The notes below the pieces were generated by a model. The model had not been told where the DNA came from and did no database searches. It saw nothing but the letters and a program-made list of their open reading frames with translations. Position numbers and translations under genes: made by a program. A stretch of 64,000 nt of DNA from Pseudomonas sp. PSKL.D1 (GTDB lineage: Bacteria > Pseudomonadota > Gammaproteobacteria > Pseudomonadales > Pseudomonadaceae), in contig NZ_CP118607.1 of assembly GCF_028898945.1 (NCBI RefSeq), forward strand, positions 310,001-374,000, in the 5' to 3' direction. Shown piece by piece: positions 1-7,434 of this stretch. Within the stretch, counting starts at the first letter, position 1, and each line of letters begins with the position of its first letter.

Positions 1-171
1 ATCATCGCCGACTACACCCAGAGCGCCAGTGCCGGGGTGCCGGTGGAGGTGGTGCAGTTGAACTACGGCCGTATCAAGACCACCTACACACGGCAGAAGC
101 GCCTGGATGGCAGTGCCGGCGGCAACGTGACCGGCGGCTGGGACCGCATCAACAACAAAAAGTATGCGTGA
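1..171 (+). CDS. hcp: Type VI secretion tube protein Hcp (3' end only)
   Basis: The frame is open from the first base and ends with TGA at 169-171, giving the last 56 residues of a protein whose start is outside the window. The tail contains VVQLNYGRIKTTYT and GSAGGNVTGGWD, which match the conserved C-terminal strands of Hcp (TssD). Hcp hexamers stack into the inner tube of the type VI secretion system and also carry small effectors in their lumen. The next gene starts 9 bases after the stop, so the two are probably co-transcribed, which suggests the downstream product is an Hcp-delivered cargo. No other T6SS structural gene is seen here, so this looks like an orphan hcp-effector island, though upstream sequence is not available. 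Confidence 0.85.
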   Translation: MIADYTQSASAGVPVEVVQLNYGRIKTTYTRQKRLDGSAGGNVTGGWDRINNKKYA

Positions 172-180
172 GGTGCGACC

Positions 181-1155
181 ATGTCCGAGGCACGCAGCTT
201 TATCAATCAGCACGCGCAGACGTATGAATCGCTGAAGGCCGACACGCCCATGACCGCGAATCAGCGGGCCAAGTTTGATGTGTTGAATGCGCATATCGCC
301 AATGGTGTGGTCGTTGGTGGGGAGCTTGTGATTGTTGGTGACCCCAGCACGCCTATGTGCACGGGGCATGAAGCATTCCTGATGGCGAAGGCAGAGGGGA
401 TACATCATCAGCTTGAGATCAATGGCGCTGGGGTGGATGACTTTTTGCTGGATAACTATGAGATGTTGAAAAGTCTTCTGGCGCACGCTTCCATAGGGGC
501 GGGAGCAGCTGCTGATGGATGGAGCCGGTACCTCGAAGATATCAAAGCAACGCTGGAAGAAATCGAGCAGCTCCACCGAAAGTACTTGGGAAATGGTACG
601 AACCGTTCGCGTGATGAGTTTTATGCAAAGCGCATGGCGTTGTTCATGAGGCTGGATGAGCAGCTGAGTAGGATAGCTGCTTACGGTTCTGCCTTACGTA
701 ACAAAGGGGCAGCGAAGAGGGCACTTGAGATATCCACCAAGAGCTACCTGCATACCGGCGAATTAGCTGGTTACGCGGAAAAAATTGCTGGGGTTTCTAG
801 GGCGGCGGCGTTAGTGAAGAAGGGTACGTACATTGGCGTTGGGCTTGATGTTGCATCCACGGCGCTCGATGTTCACAAAGCTTGCACACTTGGTAGAGAA
901 AGTGAGTGCACAAAAGCCAAGTATGTCCAGGGCAGCTCCTTAGTGTTGGGATTGGGTGGGGGAGGTGTGGGAGGTTCTGTGGGGAGTTTTTTTGCCACTG
1001 CTGGTTGTACTTTCGTGCTGGGCGTTACCACGGGGCCTGGTGCTCTTGTCTGTGCGGTGTTGGGGGGCGCGCTGGGCGGTGTTGTTGGCGGAGATATAGG
1101 AGCGGAGGGTGGTGAAGTCATCGGTGAGTACCTGTATCGGAAGGTGGCGGAATGA
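181..1155 (+). CDS. Putative Hcp-linked T6SS effector with C-terminal glycine-zipper membrane region
   Basis: The 324-residue product begins 9 bases after hcp. Residues 1-130 are soluble and lack a signal peptide. Residues 130-245 are helical and charged. The C-terminal part (about 250-318) is hydrophobic and extremely glycine-rich, with GLGGGGVGG and LGGALGGVVGG, the pattern of glycine-zipper segments in membrane-inserting toxins. I do not recognise a named family. Position directly after hcp, no signal peptide, a pore-like C-terminus and an overlapping small membrane-protein gene together suggest a pore-forming T6SS effector, conceptually like Tse4 of P. aeruginosa, but homology was not tested. 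The stop codon overlaps the start of the next gene (ATGA), implying coupled translation with its likely antidote. Cysteines occur at 62-63 of the N-terminal region and around the zipper. Function is inferred from context. Confidence 0.7.
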   Translation: MSEARSFINQHAQTYESLKADTPMTANQRAKFDVLNAHIANGVVVGGELVIVGDPSTPMCTGHEAFLMAKAEGIHHQLEINGAGVDDFLLDNYEMLKSLLAHASIGAGAAADGWSRYLEDIKATLEEIEQLHRKYLGNGTNRSRDEFYAKRMALFMRLDEQLSRIAAYGSALRNKGAAKRALEISTKSYLHTGELAGYAEKIAGVSRAAALVKKGTYIGVGLDVASTALDVHKACTLGRESECTKAKYVQGSSLVLGLGGGGVGGSVGSFFATAGCTFVLGVTTGPGALVCAVLGGALGGVVGGDIGAEGGEVIGEYLYRKVAE

Positions 1156-1526
1156 ATATCGAACCTGCCCTTATTTGGATGGCTATTTTAGGCCCGGGCT
1201 GCCTGTCTATGTTGTTGCTGATATATGTGGCTTATAAGTATATTGATGCGGTCGAGGAGTTGCTGGCTAACTCAAAGTATATTAAAGATCTGAAGGTTAC
1301 ATTTTCCGGGGCAGGAATGATCGGGAAGGTTGTGCGAATATGTATCATCGGAGGCGTGCTGTTAGTGCCAGGCCCCTATGCCCGCAGGGGGCTTGTCGAC
1401 TTGACTGAAATCGAGCGTTTTCCCAGTGGGATAAGGAGGGTTGTTGTGGGGGGGCTGTTAATCCTCGTTTTCTCTTTTCTGATGATGGTTGCTTTCAGAG
1501 TATGGAGCTATTTAGTTATGCAGTAG
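1152..1526 (+). CDS. Small membrane protein, probable immunity protein (copy 1)
   Basis: The 124-residue product starts at an ATG overlapping the effector stop by 4 bases. It has a first membrane segment at about residues 7-28, a second hydrophobic stretch at about 62-76 and a third at about 96-118. A loop motif RGLVDLTEIERFP lies between the last two. The next gene encodes a clear paralog with the same layout (IDAVEELLANSK against LDRIESLLSNSK, and RGLVDL-E-ERFP in both). Inner-membrane immunity proteins that block pore-forming T6SS toxins usually sit directly after the effector, which is the basis for the call. The gene is AT-richer than the flanking core genome, which fits horizontal transfer. 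Confidence 0.65.
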   Translation: MNIEPALIWMAILGPGCLSMLLLIYVAYKYIDAVEELLANSKYIKDLKVTFSGAGMIGKVVRICIIGGVLLVPGPYARRGLVDLTEIERFPSGIRRVVVGGLLILVFSFLMMVAFRVWSYLVMQ

Positions 1527-1660
1527 CTTTTGCATTGCTCTCCAGTTGTAACTGCTTGTTTAGAGGTTTAGCTGCAGCTGTATGCGCTGTGATGTTTGAT
1601 GTTGTTGCCTTCGGCACGGTTGCAGTAGTTTGTATTGGCGCTTTATCGTGAGTCTGGTCA

Positions 1661-2032
1661 ATGAGTAGTAGTGGTATTAATTGGGTTGTCTTCTCGTGTT
1701 TTGCCTTGGCGCTGCTGTGTATGCTGTGTTTAACTTATATTTCGTGGCGCTACTTGGATAGAATAGAGTCACTACTATCGAATTCAAAATTTGTGACGGA
1801 TAACAAAAGTCTTTACGCTCGTGTTGGCCTGGCTGGGCGCGTAATGAGAGTTTGTACGGTTTCAATATTGCTTACTATGCCCAAGGTTTTTAGTTGCAGA
1901 GGGTTGGTTGATCTGCAGGAGGTAGAGCGCTTTCCTGTAATTATGCGAATAATTTTAGTGGCGCTTTGGAATGTGATGTTGGTGGCATTCATTGCGTTCC
2001 TCTGTCTTAGGCGTTTTCATGTTGTCTTGTAG
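1661..2032 (+). CDS. Small membrane protein, paralogous probable immunity protein (copy 2)
   Basis: The 123-residue product resembles the preceding 124-residue protein along its length: an N-terminal membrane helix (about 8-28), the YLDRIESLLSNSKF loop, a second hydrophobic segment and the RGLVDLQEVERFP motif before a last helix. Identity is moderate, so the copies have diverged and may protect against different toxin variants. It lies 134 bases after copy 1, and that gap shows no further intact gene. The frame ends with TAG at 2030-2032, but the same frame continues with sequence resembling the family's C-terminus (see next entry). The region is AT-rich compared with neighbours. Confidence 0.6.
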   Translation: MSSSGINWVVFSCFALALLCMLCLTYISWRYLDRIESLLSNSKFVTDNKSLYARVGLAGRVMRVCTVSILLTMPKVFSCRGLVDLQEVERFPVIMRIILVALWNVMLVAFIAFLCLRRFHVVL

Positions 2033-2149
2033 GACTTGGAGCAAGTGCGACAGTTTCCCAGCGGACTGAGGGTTTTTATGGTTTTCATGTGGGGAGTTAC
2101 GTTGTTGTCCTTGTCAGGTGTCGCTTATCTGGATCTATTCTGCGGATAG
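2033..2149 (+). pseudogene. Remnant of a third copy of the small membrane protein
   Basis: Directly after the TAG of the 123-residue gene, the same frame continues for 38 codons to TAG at 2147-2149. It reads DLEQVRQFPSGLRVFMVF followed by a hydrophobic segment. This aligns with the C-terminal third of the 124-residue paralog (DLTEIERFPSGIRRVVVGG then a membrane helix). There is no start codon or N-terminal part, so it is best seen as a leftover from recombination between tandem immunity genes. Readthrough of the TAG would give an extended protein, but that is unlikely. Confidence 0.6.
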
Positions 2150-2180
2150 CACCAGCAAGTTCTGCGGTGAACTCGAAATC

Positions 2181-2243
2181 CTAGGAGCTGCTGCGCAGCC
2201 CTTTCCGACCGGTCCGGCATCCCGGCGAGGCCGCTCCTACAAA
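2181..2243. repeat. REP-like palindromic element
   Basis: The stretch contains GAGCTGCTGCGCAGCCCTTT and, further on, GAGGCCGCTCCTAC, two modules typical of pseudomonad REP sequences; related modules recur at 50654 and 55663. It separates the AT-rich T6SS island from the core GTPase gene and may mark the island border. Confidence 0.5.
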
Positions 2244-2264
2244 AGCAATGCCAGGGCTGCTATC

Positions 2265-3629
2265 TCAAATCTGCAAAACCAGCGCCTCCAACTGCTCCTG
2301 CCGCTCTGCCTGATTCACCCGTGCCCCCGGGTTGAGCGTCGACCATTGCGGATGCGCCCGCGCTTTGCTCAGCGCCTCGGGCAGTTTGCCCTCGCGCCAA
2401 GCCTTTTCATCCAGCGCTGCCAGGCGAATGCTGTCTTGAGCCGCATGCCCCCGGTTCTCCAGCGCCACCATCAGCTGTTGTTGGCGCAATGCCAGCAAGC
2501 GCAGCACATTGTCGTCAACGGTCAGTTCACGCTGGCCCTTGAGCTTGCCCATCAACCGTGAGCCGTAATTGCGGGCAGTTTGAAGTGCACCACCAGCAAT
2601 GGCGCCGGCCAATGCGGCAGCGCCAAGGGTCAGGCCGCCGACCAGCAGGTCCACACCCGCGCCCGCCGCAGCACCCGCCGCCACGCCGCTGCCCAGGCGC
2701 ACGCCCAGCAGCTTCAACGTTTCGGGGTTGAACAGGTCGTCTCCCCAGCGCCCATCCAGCAGCGGCAGGTCACCGGCATTGGCATCTTCACGGCGGAAGG
2801 CATAAAGCTTGAGCAAGGCTTCCACGCAGCGTTGTTCACGCTGGCGGACCTCGCGTCGCAAGGCCTCGATAGCCTGGGCTTCGGCAGCAGGTTCAGCCTC
2901 CACGCTGCGTCGGCACGCAGCGCAGTCGAGCAGCAATTCGGCAATCAGGCGCTTGCCGCTTTGCTGGCGTGCCAAACGCTGTGCTTGCTGGTCGTCGATC
3001 AAGCGTTGCAGCGACGGGCGGGCGTCCTCCAGCAATAACGCCAGGCTCTCGTAAAGGCGACGCTCACCATCCTCCGGCGGCGCCACGCTGTCGAAACGCA
3101 CCAGCGCGTGCAGGCCCAGGCGGGCCAGCGCATCGCGCCATTCGGGCTCGCGGTGCTGGCTGCTGGCGACGAAGTTGAGCACTGGCAACAGTGGCTTGCC
3201 GCAACTGGCCAGTACCTCCAGTTCGTCGCGGTATTTGGCCAGTACCGGCTCGCGGGCGTCGATCACATACAGGCCGGCATTGCTGGCCAACAGCTGGCGC
3301 AGCACTTTGGCTTCCTGTTCGAACCGCTGGCGCGCCTCGCTGCCCTGAAGAAAACGCTCCAGACGGGCAGGGCCGTCCAGCCGTTCACCCGGGCGCTCCA
3401 GGCGCTCCAGGTAGTCGAGCAAGGCAATGGCATCTTCCAGCCCGGGCGTATCGTAGAGTTCAAGCAGCGGCTGGCCGTCCACCGACAGGCGTGCACCTTC
3501 TACATGGCGCGTGGTGCTGGGGCGGTGGGAGACTTCGCCAAAGCCCACGTCGCGGGTGAGGGTGCGCAGCAGCGAGGTCTTGCCGACGTTGGTGTGGCCG
3601 ACCACGGCCAGTTTCAGCGGCTCAGTCAT
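2265..3629 (-). CDS. GTPase with C-terminal DUF3482 domain
   Basis: The 454-residue product has a TrmE/Era-like G domain at its N-terminus: a P-loop GHTNVGKTS near residues 11-19, a switch region with STTRHVEG and a DTPG motif near residue 60. The rest matches what I know as DUF3482, including a glycine/alanine-rich hydrophobic stretch around residues 300-350 that may contact the membrane. The ATG at 3629 is preferred over 3635 because a GGAG lies 7 bases before it. It overlaps the end of the upstream DUF2868 gene by 8 bases, so the two form an operon. GTPases of this kind commonly pair with DUF2868 membrane proteins. The cellular role is unknown. Confidence 0.75.
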   Translation of the reverse strand: MTEPLKLAVVGHTNVGKTSLLRTLTRDVGFGEVSHRPSTTRHVEGARLSVDGQPLLELYDTPGLEDAIALLDYLERLERPGERLDGPARLERFLQGSEARQRFEQEAKVLRQLLASNAGLYVIDAREPVLAKYRDELEVLASCGKPLLPVLNFVASSQHREPEWRDALARLGLHALVRFDSVAPPEDGERRLYESLALLLEDARPSLQRLIDDQQAQRLARQQSGKRLIAELLLDCAACRRSVEAEPAAEAQAIEALRREVRQREQRCVEALLKLYAFRREDANAGDLPLLDGRWGDDLFNPETLKLLGVRLGSGVAAGAAAGAGVDLLVGGLTLGAAALAGAIAGGALQTARNYGSRLMGKLKGQRELTVDDNVLRLLALRQQQLMVALENRGHAAQDSIRLAALDEKAWREGKLPEALSKARAHPQWSTLNPGARVNQAERQEQLEALVLQI

Positions 3630-5013
3630 GGCCATGCTCCAGCCAGGTCAGGGGCGAGGTGTCGGCGTGGGGCAGGCCGAGACGGTCCAGGGCTTCGTGC
3701 CAGTCGCCAAGGCGCGCTGCGTCCAGCGCTTGGCCTGGGGCTGCCTGCAGCAGCCAGATGCGCGTGGCGCCGGCATTGCGGGCCAGCTCGGCCAGCAACG
3801 CCAGGCTGCCGCGGTCGGGCGAGCGGCGGGGGTCGCAGGCGATGGCCAGGCGTGCCGGGGGGAAGCGGCTGAGTTGTTCCAGCAGCTTGTTGCGCGACTC
3901 GCGGCTGTCGAGCACGCCGGCATCGGTAACGGTTTTGGGCAGCGCTGGCGGCCAGGGCCGCTGATCGTCCAGCTCCAGCCCGACCAGCAGGGCGCCTGAG
4001 CTGCCTGGTTCAAGCTGACCGGTTTGAAACTGCGGCAAGGCTTCTGGGGCTGCGTCCTGCACGCCGATGCGTTCGCTGCGTGGCATTAGGGCTTCGCGCA
4101 GTTGTGCATAACCGGGCAGGCTAAGATCCAGCATCAGGCACTTGCGGCCCTGGCGCCAGCGCAACAGGCACAGGCCAGCCAGCAGCAGGCGGGGCAGCAG
4201 GCCATAGACCAGCACCACGCCGAGCAGCCAACTGGCCCAAGCCTGGCGGGCGATGTCGAGGGCGGGGAGGGTGTCGCCGCTGGTGCGGATCATCGATTCG
4301 TCGGGCACCGCGAAGCCCAGCAACGAGGGCAGGGCGCCGAGTGCCTGGGTCAGGTGCACGAATGGGTCGGCTGCCAGCAGGGTGGTTTCCCACACGAAGC
4401 CGTAGCGCCGGGTGGCGAGCAGCGTCAGCAATACCACCAAGGCGCTGAGCATGGCCAGCAGCCAAAGGCCATGAACCAACAAGCCCAGCAGCCAGCGGTT
4501 AAGGCGCTGGCGCTGCAGCAGCACCAGCAGCGCCGGGGCAAGCTGCGCCGCTTGGGCATCGCGGGCGAAGCGCTCCCTCAGCCACAACCACAAGCGCCCA
4601 AGGCTGGCACCATGTTCGCCGCTCAATGCCAGGCCGACGGCCCAGCCCAGCAGCATCAGCACATTCAGCCCAAGCAGGCTACCCAGGGCCCAGAACACGT
4701 TGACCGGGCGCAGCCCGTCACCCAGCGCCGCAAAGGCCAAGCCTGCGCCGCTGAGCACGGCCAGCACCATCAACGCGATCAACGCCAGCCGCGCGCCCTG
4801 CTTCCAATGGCGCAGGGCTGCAGCCATGCCGTCGCGTTCGGCCAAAAACAACGCCCGGGCTTCGATACGTGCCGCCAGGTCGCCGCCCCGCTGGCGGGCA
4901 TGGCGGTTGGCTTCCTGGTCCTCCAGGGGGCCGGCGTGTTCTTCGCGCAGGCGTACCGCTTCGGTAAGCCAGCGCTTGTCCAGTGGAGTCGGTCCAGTCA
5001 CAAGGTCTTCCAT
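3622..5013 (-). CDS. DUF2868 family membrane protein
   Basis: The product is about 463 residues from the ATG at 5013; a GTG at 5046 in the same frame is an alternative start. The first ~80 residues are charged and soluble. Four hydrophobic segments follow (LIALMVLAVLSGAGLAFA, ALGSLLGLNVLMLLGW, LLGLLVHGLWLLAMLSALVV, LLGVVLVYGLLPRLLLAGL). The C-terminal ~160 residues are soluble, with an alternating pattern (RLAIACDPRRSPDRG, ATRIWLLQAA) recalling a Rossmann-like fold. It is translationally coupled to the DUF3482 GTPase downstream, so the pair probably forms a membrane GTPase complex. It is divergent from folA, whose start is 55 bases away. No function is established. Confidence 0.7.
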   Translation of the reverse strand: MEDLVTGPTPLDKRWLTEAVRLREEHAGPLEDQEANRHARQRGGDLAARIEARALFLAERDGMAAALRHWKQGARLALIALMVLAVLSGAGLAFAALGDGLRPVNVFWALGSLLGLNVLMLLGWAVGLALSGEHGASLGRLWLWLRERFARDAQAAQLAPALLVLLQRQRLNRWLLGLLVHGLWLLAMLSALVVLLTLLATRRYGFVWETTLLAADPFVHLTQALGALPSLLGFAVPDESMIRTSGDTLPALDIARQAWASWLLGVVLVYGLLPRLLLAGLCLLRWRQGRKCLMLDLSLPGYAQLREALMPRSERIGVQDAAPEALPQFQTGQLEPGSSGALLVGLELDDQRPWPPALPKTVTDAGVLDSRESRNKLLEQLSRFPPARLAIACDPRRSPDRGSLALLAELARNAGATRIWLLQAAPGQALDAARLGDWHEALDRLGLPHADTSPLTWLEHGHD

Positions 5014-5067
5014 TGCACAGTTCAGGGCAGAAGCATAACCCACCACGGGTTTGCTATCCTCGCCGGC

Positions 5068-5580
5068 ATGACTACCTCACTCCCCCTCAGCCTGATCGCG
5101 GCTCACGCCGAGAACCGCGTGATCGGCATCGACAACTCCATGCCCTGGCACCTGCCTGGGGATTTCAAGTACTTCAAGGCCACCACCCTGGGCAAGCCGA
5201 TCATCATGGGGCGCAAGACGTGGGACTCACTGGGTCGGCCGCTGCCTGGGCGGTTGAACATCGTGGTCAGCCGCCAGCCGGGCCTGGAGCTGGCCGGTGC
5301 CGAAGTGTTCGCATCGCTTGAGGCAGCACTGGTGCGGGCCGAGCAGTGGGCGCGTGAGCAGGGTGTCGATGAGCTGATGCTGATCGGTGGTGCGCAGCTG
5401 TATGGGCAGGCGTTGGAGAAGGGGCTGGTGAGCCGCATGTACCTGACCCGGGTCGAGCTATCGCCGCAAGGGGATGCGTGGTTCCCTGAGTTCGATGAGG
5501 CACAGTGGCAACGGGTGTCCAGTGAACCGCAAACTGAAGACGGGACGGCTTATCACTTTGAGGTTTGGGATAAGCGTTGA
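5068..5580 (+). CDS. folA: Dihydrofolate reductase
   Basis: The 170-residue enzyme reduces dihydrofolate to tetrahydrofolate with NADPH and is the target of trimethoprim. Start-site sequence SLIAAHAENRVIGIDNSMPW and then LPGDFKYFK, GKPIIMGRKTW and the NADPH-binding stretch NIVVSRQPG are all typical of bacterial FolA; the conserved acidic residue after MPWHLPG is D. The C-terminal half has LMLIGGAQLYGQAL. Length fits the family. A much longer open frame extends upstream on this strand, but it lies antisense to the DUF2868 gene. Translation starts at ATG 5068. The gene is monocistronic and followed by a large inverted REP pair. Confidence 0.95.
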   Translation: MTTSLPLSLIAAHAENRVIGIDNSMPWHLPGDFKYFKATTLGKPIIMGRKTWDSLGRPLPGRLNIVVSRQPGLELAGAEVFASLEAALVRAEQWAREQGVDELMLIGGAQLYGQALEKGLVSRMYLTRVELSPQGDAWFPEFDEAQWQRVSSEPQTEDGTAYHFEVWDKR

Positions 5581-5624
5581 GGCAGGTTGGGGCTTGACGA
5601 CAGGTGTTTGGTGTTGGTGAGATC

Positions 5625-5739
5625 GAGCGCCGCTCACGCGGCGCGTCGCGGATAAATCCGCTCCTACAGGCCATGGTTGCCTGCCTTGTTACACCTGTAG
5701 GAGCGGATTTATCCGCGATGCGCCGCGTGAGCGGCGCTC
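5625..5739. repeat. Inverted REP pair (46-bp arms)
   Basis: Arm 5625-5670 begins GAGCGCCGCTCACGCGGCGC, and its reverse complement recurs at 5694-5739 with one mismatch. The arms contain CGCGGATAAATCCGCTCCTAC, the REP core that recurs at 9830, 12635 and 18943. The pair can form a long cruciform or RNA stem and may stabilise or terminate the folA transcript. Confidence 0.85.
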
Positions 5740-5808
5740 AACAATTGCGAATTCATCTCATCTTCTGCTAGCGTGCGCTCCTCTTGAGGCCCAGAGCCAG
5801 GACGTGCC

Positions 5809-6333
5809 GTGTCTTCATGGAACAAGCAGATCACCCGGCTGTTCACCGAGCAGAAAAAGGCGCTGGAAGCCTTTGTTGCCCGGCGTACCGGCAATGCCCA
5901 GGTGGCCGCTGACCTGACGCAGGAATCGTTCCTGCGCCTGGCGCGGCTGCCTGCCGACAAGCAGATCGACAACCTGCCAGCCTTTCTTTTCACCATCGCC
6001 AGCAACCTGGTGCGTGACCACCAGCGCCAGGCCATCCGCCGTGAGCGCATGGAGGGCGGTGAGCCGAGCGAAGATCTGGCCAGCGACGTGCAGGCTGCCG
6101 AAGACCAGCTGGCCGACCAGCAACAGCAGGCCCTGATGCAGGCGGCGATCCAGTCGCTGCCTGAGGCGACCCGGCATATCTTCCTGCTCTATCATGTCGA
6201 CGGTTGCAGCTACCGCGAGATCGGCGAGCGCATGAATGTCACCCCGCGTAGCGTCGAGTACCAGCTGCGCCGTGCGCTGCTCGACTGCCGTGCCTTCATC
6301 AAGGCGCAACTGGCCGGGAGGCCGCGGCCATGA
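5809..6333 (+). CDS. FecI-type ECF RNA polymerase sigma factor
   Basis: The 174-residue product starts at GTG. Region 2 is recognisable in DLTQESFLRLARLP and IASNLVRDHQRQ, and region 4 in LPEATRHIFLLYHVDGCSY followed by YREIGERMNVTPRSVEYQLRRAL, a helix-turn-helix. It overlaps the next gene (FecR-type) by 4 bases, with the TonB-dependent receptor gene downstream. In known systems such a sigma factor is held by its FecR partner until the receptor binds its ferric siderophore, then transcribes the receptor gene. Iron (Fur) control would be expected, but I see no convincing Fur box in the short upstream region. The substrate cannot be read from sequence. Confidence 0.9.
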   Translation: MSSWNKQITRLFTEQKKALEAFVARRTGNAQVAADLTQESFLRLARLPADKQIDNLPAFLFTIASNLVRDHQRQAIRRERMEGGEPSEDLASDVQAAEDQLADQQQQALMQAAIQSLPEATRHIFLLYHVDGCSYREIGERMNVTPRSVEYQLRRALLDCRAFIKAQLAGRPRP

Positions 6334-7304
6334 GTACCGATACCGAGAACCCGACCATCCCCATGAGCGAAATACCCGACAGCGAGCAGTTGTTCGCCGA
6401 AGCCACGGCCTGGTATTACCGCTTGCAGGCGGACGATGCTACCGCCGATGAGCATGAGGCGTTCGCCGCCTGGAAAGCCAAAGGCACGGACCGTGTGCAG
6501 GCCTGGGACGAAGTGATCGTGCTGTTGGGGGCGCTGCAGGCACCTGCCAGGGCAATTCGCCAACAACAGCACGATGCCTGGCGCAAGCCGGTGCGCTGGG
6601 CATGGCCAAAAGCAGTGGCGGCGGTTTTGCTACTTGGTTTTTTGTTTGCCCAAACGCCTTGGCTCGACCGTTGGCGCTCCGACTACGCCACCGTCACTGG
6701 TGAGGCCCGCAGCGTTCAGCTGGGCGATGGTTCGCGGCTGGAACTCAACACCGACAGTGCGGTGCAGGTTGAGATGCTCGCCAACGAACGGCGTGTCACG
6801 CTGCTGCGTGGCGAGGCCTGGTTTGACGTGGCGCGCAATCCTGACCGGCCTTTTGTGGTGCACGCAGGCGACGGCTGGGTGCGCGTTGTGGGCACCCGCT
6901 TCAGTGTTGAGCGGGCTGATGGGCAAACGCGTGTGCAGGTCGAGCAGGGCAAGGTCGAGGTCAACGCAGGCCAAGGCCCGGGCGTGTTTCTGGAGCCGGG
7001 GCAAGCTGTCGAATACAGTGCCAGTACCCTTGCTGCCGCGCATGCGTTCGAACCCGCCAGCGCATTTGCCTGGCGCCATCGCCAACTGGTGTTCAGCCAG
7101 CGCCCTTTGGCCGAAGTGGTGGATGAACTGAACCGCTACTGGCCGGGCCAGACGTTGGTGCTTGGGGATAACTTGCGAGCGCGCAAGGTGTCTGGCGTGT
7201 TTGAAATCGACAAACCCCAGGCAGTCATCAAGGCATTGACCCACACCTTGGGGCTGAGTGCGGAGCAATACACCCCCTACCTGCGCATCCTGCGCGAACG
7301 CTGA
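6330..7304 (+). CDS. FecR-type anti-sigma/transmembrane signal regulator
   Basis: The 324-residue product has an N-terminal cytoplasmic DUF4880-like domain (residues ~15-75, with EATAWYYRLQADDATADEHE), one membrane helix (~90-108, AVAAVLLLGFLFAQ), and a periplasmic FecR domain (~115-210, with SVQLGDGSRLELNTDSAVQV and VVGTRFSVER). The C-terminus (~245-324) resembles the STN-like/DUF4974 domain that contacts the receptor's signalling domain. The start overlaps the sigma-factor stop (ATGA). The role is to relay receptor occupancy across the inner membrane to the FecI-type sigma factor. Confidence 0.9.
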   Translation: MSTDTENPTIPMSEIPDSEQLFAEATAWYYRLQADDATADEHEAFAAWKAKGTDRVQAWDEVIVLLGALQAPARAIRQQQHDAWRKPVRWAWPKAVAAVLLLGFLFAQTPWLDRWRSDYATVTGEARSVQLGDGSRLELNTDSAVQVEMLANERRVTLLRGEAWFDVARNPDRPFVVHAGDGWVRVVGTRFSVERADGQTRVQVEQGKVEVNAGQGPGVFLEPGQAVEYSASTLAAAHAFEPASAFAWRHRQLVFSQRPLAEVVDELNRYWPGQTLVLGDNLRARKVSGVFEIDKPQAVIKALTHTLGLSAEQYTPYLRILRER

Positions 7305-7434
7305 GCAAAAAAAATTCAGGAAAGTTTCAGGGTTTCCCCTAACACCGACGTCCTTGATGGGGTAGGCGCAAATAATAAGCACTCTCAGACAGTGCCGCGC
7401 TGTTCATCTGGATATGTTCGGGGGAGCTCTACCA

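Noticed and set aside
4102..5067. Long extension of the folA frame upstream
   Set aside because: It runs antisense to the DUF2868 gene; FolA's usual start is at 5068.
5740..5808. Possible Fur box before the FecI-type sigma gene
   Set aside because: No stretch close enough to the GATAATGATAATCATTATC consensus.
7305..7434. ECF -35/-10 motif (GGAAA ... CGTC) before the receptor
   Set aside because: The spacing of about 25 bases between GGAAA at 7319 and CGTC at 7349 does not fit ECF promoters.
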